Source: Piscinibacter defluvii
Lineage (GTDB): Bacteria > Pseudomonadota > Gammaproteobacteria > Burkholderiales > Burkholderiaceae_C
Reading direction: 5' to 3'
Assembly: GCF_004011805.1 (NCBI RefSeq)
Contig: NZ_ML137199.1
Coordinates: 2,088-66,087 of the forward strand
Length of the DNA stretch: 64,000 nt
Every line of letters starts with the position of its first letter. Position 1 is the stretch's first letter. The notes below the pieces were generated by a model, which had not been told where the DNA came from, made no database searches, and worked only from the letters and a program-made list of their open reading frames with translations. Positions 58,907 to 64,000 of the stretch are shown one piece after another. The translations under genes and the position numbers were made by a program.

Positions 58907-60609
58907 CACTTGCGGTGCGTCGCGAGGTGGCGCGGCGTCCAGGCGTGCGGCTTGCGCGTCACGAAGTGATGGCGCGCGACGTGGTAGCTCGGGTCGAAGC
59001 CGTAGAAGTTGCGGTGCATGTGCTGGAGCTCGTCGTCGCGGTAGGCGGCCAGCGGGCGGCGCGCCTCGTCCTCGGCGCGCCTGAGCTGCTTGGCGGCGAT
59101 GCGCTGCGCATGATCGCACGCGGCGGCGAGCGCGGCCGCCTGCTGCGCCGCGAGTTCCTGCAGCTCGGCGGCGTCCGCGCCGAGCACCGCATCCACCAGG
59201 CCGAGCGCGGCGGCCTCGCGCGCGCCGATTGGCAGCCGGCGCTGCATCAGCCCGGCACCGCGCGCACCGGCGCGACGCGGCAGCGTGTAGGTCCAGTACT
59301 CCGAGCCGTACAGGTTGCCCATGTTCTTGTAGTGCGGGTTCAGCACCACGCCCTCGTGGGCCCATACCAGGTCGGCCGCGAACGCGAGGAAGCAGCCGCC
59401 CGCGCCGGCATTGCCGGCCAGCAGCGCGACGCTGAGCCGGTCGTCCAGCGTCAGCAGCTCGTGCACCACGTCGTTCATCGCCTGGATGTTGCGCCAGGAG
59501 GCGTCGGCCGCGCTGTCGCCCGGCTGCTCGGCGCAGGCCTCGATGTCGTGCAGGTGGATGCCGTTGCTGAAGAAGTCGCTGCCTCCGGCCAGCACCAGCA
59601 GGCGCACCGGCCGCGCGCGCAGGCTGCGCAGCGCGTCGCGCAGGCGCTCGCACTGGCGCGTGGACATCGCGCCGTTGTGGAACTCGAAGCGCAGCCAGCC
59701 GACCCGTGCGCCGTCCGGGCCGGTTTCGGCGTAGTGCAGCTCGTCCCATTCCCCGGCGTCGCGTTGCAGCGGCACCGCGAGCTCGGGCAGCGCCGCGGCC
59801 TCGGCCGCGAACGCGCGTGTCGCGGCGAGCTTGAGCGCGCCCACGCGCACGTGGCCGATCCAGACGGCACCGTCCAGCGTGCGGCGCAGCAGCGCCGGGC
59901 CGCGGCGTGCGAGCAGTTCGCCGGGGGCGCCCTGCGGTGCACGCGCCAGCGTGGCCGGCGTGGCGGGGTGCACGTCGTGCAGCCGGCAGGCGCGGCCGAA
60001 CAGGGTGTCGGCCACACCGGGGTGGCCGTCGGCGCTGCGGACCTTGCGCAGCACGGTGGCGCTGTCGTCGCGGGCCCAGTCGATCGTGCGCGCGGCGACC
60101 GGCACCGGGCCGTGCCAGCCGCGCACGGATGCCGGCACCGCCTGCGGCGGGCCGGGTCGCCCGCGGGTCACCGCCTCGAGCACCGCGTCGACCGCGGCGC
60201 GCGTGATCTCGTGGCGGTAGCTGCTCGCCTTGGTGGCCTGCGGCCTCAGGCGCAGCGGCCGCCAGGCCCACACCGGCCCGGCGTCGTAGTCGCCGGTGGC
60301 CTGCAGCACCGTCACGCCCCAGTCCGCGGCGCCGTCGAGCACGGCCCAGTCCAGCGCCGCCGGACCCCGGTCGCCCGGCGGGCCCGGATGCACGACGAGG
60401 CAGGGCCGCACCGACCAGACCGACTCCGGGATGCGCCGCTTCAGGAACGGCGCGATCACCAGGTCCGGGTCGGCCAGCGCGACCGCCTCCTCGGTGACCG
60501 CATCGGCGATGTCCAGCTCGACGCAGACCTCGTGGCCGGCCTCGCGCAGCGCCACGTGCAGGCGCTGCGTCAGGCCGTTGAACGCGTGCGCGAGCAGCAG
60601 CAGCTTCAT
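58906..60609 (-). CDS. hoxX: hydrogenase maturation factor HoxX/HypX
   Basis: The 567-residue protein joins a formyltransferase-like N-terminal half (MKLLLLAHAFNGLTQRLHVA, VHPGPPGDRGPAALDW) to an enoyl-CoA-hydratase-like C-terminal half (SVALLAGNAGAGGCFLAFAA, LNPHYKNMGNLYGSEYWTYT). HypX takes a formyl group from formyl-tetrahydrofolate through formyl-CoA to make CO for the NiFe site when oxygen is present. Its presence implies aerobic, oxygen-tolerant hydrogenase synthesis. The ATG 60609 overlaps orf168 by four bases. Confidence 0.93.
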
Positions 60610-61112
60610 GGGCCGTGCGCGATCTGCGTCGCCAGCTTCTCGGCCAGCTTGCGGCCCATGTGCACCGACATCGTGTCGCGCAAGGTGGCCAGCGCGCGTG
60701 CGAACTCGGCCGGCGTGACCGCGCCGCGCAGCGGCTCGGCCATGCGCACCGCGTCCGGCCCGTAGTGCGGCGAGAGCAGCGTGAGTGCCCGGGTGCGGGC
60801 GGCGGCCAGGTCCTCGGGTTCGAGCGGATGGCGCTGCGGCGCCGGGGGGGGCGCCGGCGGGGCGGGCCGGGCCTCGGCGGCCGGTGCCGGCCGAGGCCGG
60901 GATGCTGCGGGCACCGGCTCGATCAGCCCGGCGCCGAGCAAGGCCATCAGCGTGCGCTGCGGGTCGAAGCCGACATGCTGCGCGAGCTGCGCCACGCTCA
61001 GCTCGCCGTTGGCCAGGATCAGCAGGCTGCGCGTGCGCATGTCCAGCCCGAGCGCGCGGCCGCGCACCTCGGCCAGGCCGGCGGCCGTCTTGCGGAACAC
61101 CTCGCCGCCCAT
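60606..61112 (-). CDS. uncharacterised protein inserted between hypE and hoxX
   Basis: The 168-residue protein has an N-terminal part resembling a winged helix (DMRTRSLLILANGELSVAQL, AQHVGFDPQRTLMALLGAGL), a Pro/Ala-rich linker, and a helical C-terminal part (ARTRALTLLSPHYGPDAVRM, FARALATLRDTMSVHMGRKL). Similar small proteins appear in Burkholderiales genomes, from memory, mostly without assigned function. It is translated with its neighbours: it shares one base with the hypE stop and overlaps hoxX by four. The well-known Ralstonia order has no gene here. A regulatory or assembly role for the hydrogenase is inference only. Confidence 0.72.
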   Translation of the reverse strand: MGGEVFRKTAAGLAEVRGRALGLDMRTRSLLILANGELSVAQLAQHVGFDPQRTLMALLGAGLIEPVPAASRPRPAPAAEARPAPPAPPPAPQRHPLEPEDLAAARTRALTLLSPHYGPDAVRMAEPLRGAVTPAEFARALATLRDTMSVHMGRKLAEKLATQIAHGP

Positions 61113-62170
61113 CAGCAGATGCGCGGCAGCGGCTCGCCGCTGAGCCAGTCCACCACACGCCGGCCGCCGAAGGCCGTGGCCATCTGCACGAAGCGCTGCG
61201 GGTCGTCCGTGACGCTGCCGATGTGCGCCGCGTCGCGGCCGAGCGGATGCGCGCGCAGCGCCTCGAGCGCGCCCTCGGCCACCGCCGGGTCGCACACCAC
61301 GATGCACTTGCCCTCGTTGGCGATGTACAGCGGGTCGAGCCCGAGCAGCTCGCAGGCCGCTGCCACCTGCGGCTTGACCGGAATCGCGGCCTCGTCGAGC
61401 AGCATGCCCACACCCGACTGGCGGCAGACCTCGTTGAGCGTGGTGGCCAGGCCGCCGCGCGTCGGGTCGCGCAGCGTGCGCACGCTGCCCTCGGGCACTG
61501 CCGCGAGCAGGCGCGCGACGAGGCCGTGCAGCGCCGCGCTGTCGGATTCGATGCTCGTCTCGAACTCGAGCGATTCGCGCTGCGAGAGCACCGCGACGCC
61601 GTGGTCGCCGATCGTGCCCGACACCAGCACCACGTCGCCCGGCCGCGCCCGCGCGCCGCCGATCTCGCGGCCGCTCGGCACGCTGCCCAGACCGGTGGTG
61701 GAGATGAACACGCCGTCGCCCTTGCCCTGCTCGACCACCTTGGTGTCGCCGGTGACGATGGGCACGCCGGCGGCACGCGCCGCCGCGGCCATCGACTCGA
61801 CGATGCGCTTCAGGTCGGCCAGCGGGAAGCCTTCCTCCAGCACGAAGCTCGCGCTCAGGTACAGCGGCGTCGCGCCCAGCATGGCCACGTCGTTGACCGT
61901 GCCGTGCACCGCGAGCGCGCCGATGTCCCCGCCGGGGAAGAACAGCGGCGAGATCACGTGCGCGTCGGTCGCCATCACGAGCCGGTGGCCGGGCGGCGGG
62001 GCGGGCAGCAGCGCGCCGTCGTTGCCCTGGCGCAGCGCCTCGTTGTCGAAGGCGCGTGCGAACAGCTCCTCGACCAGCTGCGCCGAGGCACGGCCGCCGG
62101 CGCCATGGTTCATGTCCACACGCCCGTGCCTGAAATCGATCGGGCGGACGTAGTCCTTCTTGATGCTCAT
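61112..62170 (-). CDS. hypE: hydrogenase maturation factor HypE
   Basis: The 352-residue protein has the HypE/AIR-synthase fold: MNHGAGGRASAQLVEELF, DAHVISPLFFPGGDIGALAV, VSGTIGDHGVAVLS and DPTRGGLATTLNEV. It ends PRIC, whose Cys352 carries the carbamoyl group that becomes a thiocyanate donor for the Fe(CN)2(CO) group. It receives the carbamoyl from HypF and works with the HypCD complex. ATG 62170 overlaps the hypD stop by four bases. Confidence 0.96.
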   Translation of the reverse strand: MSIKKDYVRPIDFRHGRVDMNHGAGGRASAQLVEELFARAFDNEALRQGNDGALLPAPPPGHRLVMATDAHVISPLFFPGGDIGALAVHGTVNDVAMLGATPLYLSASFVLEEGFPLADLKRIVESMAAAARAAGVPIVTGDTKVVEQGKGDGVFISTTGLGSVPSGREIGGARARPGDVVLVSGTIGDHGVAVLSQRESLEFETSIESDSAALHGLVARLLAAVPEGSVRTLRDPTRGGLATTLNEVCRQSGVGMLLDEAAIPVKPQVAAACELLGLDPLYIANEGKCIVVCDPAVAEGALEALRAHPLGRDAAHIGSVTDDPQRFVQMATAFGGRRVVDWLSGEPLPRIC

Positions 62171-63306
62171 GCTGCGACGACCGGGATGTCCCGGAACCTA
62201 CCGTACGAGTAGTGCGCCGCGCACGCCCCCTCCGACGACACCATGCACGAGCCCATCGGGTTCTCCGGCGTGCAGACGGTGCCGAACAGCCTGCAGTCGG
62301 TCGGCTTCTTCACGCCGCGCAGGATGGCGCCGCACTCGCACTGCTTGTGGTCGGGCACGCTGCGATAGACCAGGCCGAAGCGCTTCTCGGCGTCGAAGCG
62401 CTCGAAGGCCGGTCGGATCTTCAGCGCCGAGTACGGCACCTCGCCGAGCCCGCGCCACTCGAAGCTCGTGCGCAACTCGAACACCTGCGAGACGAGCGCC
62501 TGCGCCGCGCGGTTGCCCTCGCGCGTGACGGCGCGGGTGAACTCGTTCTCGACCTCGGCGCGGCCGTCGTTGACCTGGCGCACCAGCATCAGGATGGCCT
62601 GCATCACGTCCAGCGGCTCGAAGCCGGCGATCACGACCGGCTTGCGGTACTCGGCGGCGAAGTGTTCGTAGGGCTGGGCACCGATCACGATGCTCACGTG
62701 CGCCGGGCCGACGAAGCCGTCGATCGGAACCGTGCCGTACTGGCGCACCTCGGGCGACTCGAGGATGTGCGTGATCGCGCTGGGCGTCAGCACGTGATTG
62801 CACAGCACGCTGAAGTTGGGCGTGTCGTCGGCCGCGGCCTGGCGGATCACCAGCGCCGTCGGCGGCGTCGTGGTCTCGAAGCCGATGGCGAGGAACACGA
62901 CCTCGCGGTCCGGGTGCCTCTTCGCGAGGCCGAGCGCATCGGCCGCGGAGTAGACCATGCGGATGTCGGCCCCGCGTGCCTTCGCGCGCATCAGCGAGAG
63001 CGACTCGGAGGCCGGCACGCGCATCACGTCGCCATAGGTACACAGGATGACACCGCGCTCGAGGGCGAGCGCGATGGCCTGGTCGATGCGGCCGATCGGC
63101 AGCACGCACACCGGGCAGCCGGGGCCGTGGATCATGCGCAGGTTGGCCGGCAGCAGCTCGGCGATGCCGTAGCGCGAGATGGCGTGGGTGTGGCCGCCGC
63201 AGAACTCCATGAAGCTGTAGCGCCGCGCCGCATCGGCCTCGGCGGCGATGCGCCTGGCGAGGCCCTGGGCGAGCGCGCCGTCGCGGAACTCGTCGACGAA
63301 CTTCAT
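62167..63306 (-). CDS. hypD: hydrogenase maturation factor HypD
   Basis: The 379-residue protein carries the HypD motifs MEFCGGHTHAISRYG, HGPGCPVCVLPIG and IGFETTTPPTA. C-terminal cysteines for its [4Fe-4S] cluster occur in HKQCECGAIL, DCRLFG and MGSCMV. With HypC it is the scaffold for the Fe(CN)2CO group. ATG 63306 overlaps the hypC stop by four bases. Confidence 0.96.
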   Translation of the reverse strand: MKFVDEFRDGALAQGLARRIAAEADAARRYSFMEFCGGHTHAISRYGIAELLPANLRMIHGPGCPVCVLPIGRIDQAIALALERGVILCTYGDVMRVPASESLSLMRAKARGADIRMVYSAADALGLAKRHPDREVVFLAIGFETTTPPTALVIRQAAADDTPNFSVLCNHVLTPSAITHILESPEVRQYGTVPIDGFVGPAHVSIVIGAQPYEHFAAEYRKPVVIAGFEPLDVMQAILMLVRQVNDGRAEVENEFTRAVTREGNRAAQALVSQVFELRTSFEWRGLGEVPYSALKIRPAFERFDAEKRFGLVYRSVPDHKQCECGAILRGVKKPTDCRLFGTVCTPENPMGSCMVSSEGACAAHYSYGRFRDIPVVAA

Positions 63307-63533
63307 GACTGCCGCTCCTGCGCCGCCATCTCGGCGAACAGGGCCAGGGTGCGCTCGGCCTCCTCGGCATCGAGCAGGCCGATCGCATGGCCGACGTGCA
63401 CGATCACGTAGTCGCCGACGCCGGCTTCGGGCGTCAGCGCCACCGAGACCGTCTTGCGTACGCCGCCGAGCTCGACCACCGCCTCCTCGGGCGGACGCCG
63501 TTCGACGATGCGGGCGGGCAGGGCGAGGCACAT
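63303..63533 (-). CDS. hypC: hydrogenase assembly chaperone HypC
   Basis: The 76-residue protein starts MCLALPARI, where Cys2 is the essential iron-ligand residue. It continues with GVGDYVIVHVGHAIGLLDAE. HypC holds the Fe(CN)2CO precursor with HypD and delivers it to the large subunit. The ATG at 63533 is one base from the hypF stop. A longer upstream frame is not used, because Cys2 must follow the initiator Met. Confidence 0.96.
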   Translation of the reverse strand: MCLALPARIVERRPPEEAVVELGGVRKTVSVALTPEAGVGDYVIVHVGHAIGLLDAEEAERTLALFAEMAAQERQS

Positions 63534-63534
63534 G

Positions 63535-64000
63535 TCAGTGGGTCTCCAGGGATGCGACGGATTCGGCGGCGCTCGCATCGCTCACGCTGCAGGCCGCCAC
63601 CCAGGCCTGGCCGAGCGCGAGGCCGGCATCGCCGCAGGGCACGACCAGCGGCGCGTGCACGGCCAGGCCGCTGCGTTTCAGCAGCAGGGCGAGCCGCTCG
63701 CGCAGCACGCGGTTGAGGAAACACCCGCCGCCGAACACGACGTGTTCGACACCGCGGGCGGCGGCCTGCGTGGCCGCGACCTCGGCAAGGCCCTCGGCCA
63801 GCGCAAGGTGGAAGCGCAGCGCCGCACGCTCGCGCGCCGCCGGCTCGTCCGGCACCTCGAACAGCGACGCGACCAGGGCATGCAGGTCGAGGGTCGGCGC
63901 GGGCAGCGTCGGTTCGTCGCCCCGCGCCAGCGCCGCGGCGGCAAGCTTCTCGAGAGCGATCGCCGCCTCGGCCTCGGTCGACTGGCGCACCGAGAGACCG
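63535..64000 (-). CDS. hypF: carbamoyltransferase HypF (5' part off the window)
   Basis: Only the C-terminal 155 codons are inside the window, and the frame continues past base 64000. Visible HypF elements are TEAEAAIALE (the equivalent of YEGQAA), VVFGGGCFLNRVLRERL and VPCGDAGLALGQAWVA. HypF makes carbamoyl phosphate products into the carbamoyl group passed to HypE. In Ralstonia the usual next gene outward is hypB, with hypA and the structural genes beyond. Confidence 0.93.
   Translation of the reverse strand, partial: GLSVRQSTEAEAAIALEKLAAAALARGDEPTLPAPTLDLHALVASLFEVPDEPAARERAALRFHLALAEGLAEVAATQAAARGVEHVVFGGGCFLNRVLRERLALLLKRSGLAVHAPLVVPCGDAGLALGQAWVAACSVSDASAAESVASLETH

Overview
The window looks like chromosome of a high-GC betaproteobacterium of the order Burkholderiales, in the Rubrivivax, Leptothrix, Methylibium or Cupriavidus neighbourhood. 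The reasons are the very strong G/C bias at third codon positions, an H-NS protein with a Lys/Ala-rich tail, a Bug-type solute receptor, and a hyp-hox gene order matching the Ralstonia (Cupriavidus) eutropha membrane-bound hydrogenase region. This placement is inference from gene content; no 16S rRNA is present.

Layout. (1) 1-3947 has weaker codon bias. It carries a czcI/czcC-like metal-efflux start running off the left edge, a VapBC pair, an orphan antitoxin and two unknown proteins. It ends in a broken 3' piece of an initiator tRNA followed by a terminator, so it is probably the right end of an integrated element. (2) 4.0-18.7 kb holds core and accessory metabolism: a fused CoA-transferase with a flavin reductase, an MHS transporter/IclR/Ldh2-type dehydrogenase group with a strong palindrome, H-NS, an MpaB/DUF2236 protein, a 7TM-GGDEF cyclase, and a TPR-winged-helix regulator divergent from a clostripain-family peptidase. 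(3) 18.7-34.2 kb holds PPi-dependent phosphofructokinase and then an unusual sox region. iorA-iorB-soxX-soxY-soxZ are tightly packed on the minus strand; soxA lies about 10 kb away on the same strand, behind two response-regulator genes. Between them is a plus-strand signalling block: HD-GYP, periplasmic binding protein, hybrid-less PAS kinase, pseudo-kinase, CheY-like receiver and a LOV-type histidine kinase. (4) 34.3-39.7 kb holds a divergent lipoprotein alpha-amylase and pullulanase sharing an inverted repeat. (5) 39.7-53.5 kb is housekeeping: htpG with a sigma-32-like promoter, srkA, rplM-rpsI, a bactofilin, erpA, anmK, an M23 peptidase, tyrS, a CDF transporter, dtd and a Bug receptor. (6) 53.6-64.0 kb, all minus strand and mostly translationally coupled, is hypF(partial)-hypC-hypD-hypE-orf168-hoxX-hoxA-hoxB-hoxC-hoxJ: NiFe-hydrogenase maturation plus the H2-sensing regulatory hydrogenase, its kinase and its sigma-54 activator. 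The structural hydrogenase genes would lie beyond the right edge.

How parts work together. The Sox carriers SoxYZ and the SoxXA cytochromes are all encoded here, but SoxB and SoxCD are not. The arrangement suggests either a sox cluster split by a signalling insertion, or a Sox-like carrier/cytochrome set recruited by a molybdenum hydroxylase. The signalling block has the pieces of a phosphorelay (kinases, a receiver, a receiver-HPt, a DNA-binding receiver), and a 15-bp motif recurs in front of two of its plus-strand genes. Starts were chosen by overlap and ribosome-binding-site logic; several are GTG, and one is probably TTG.
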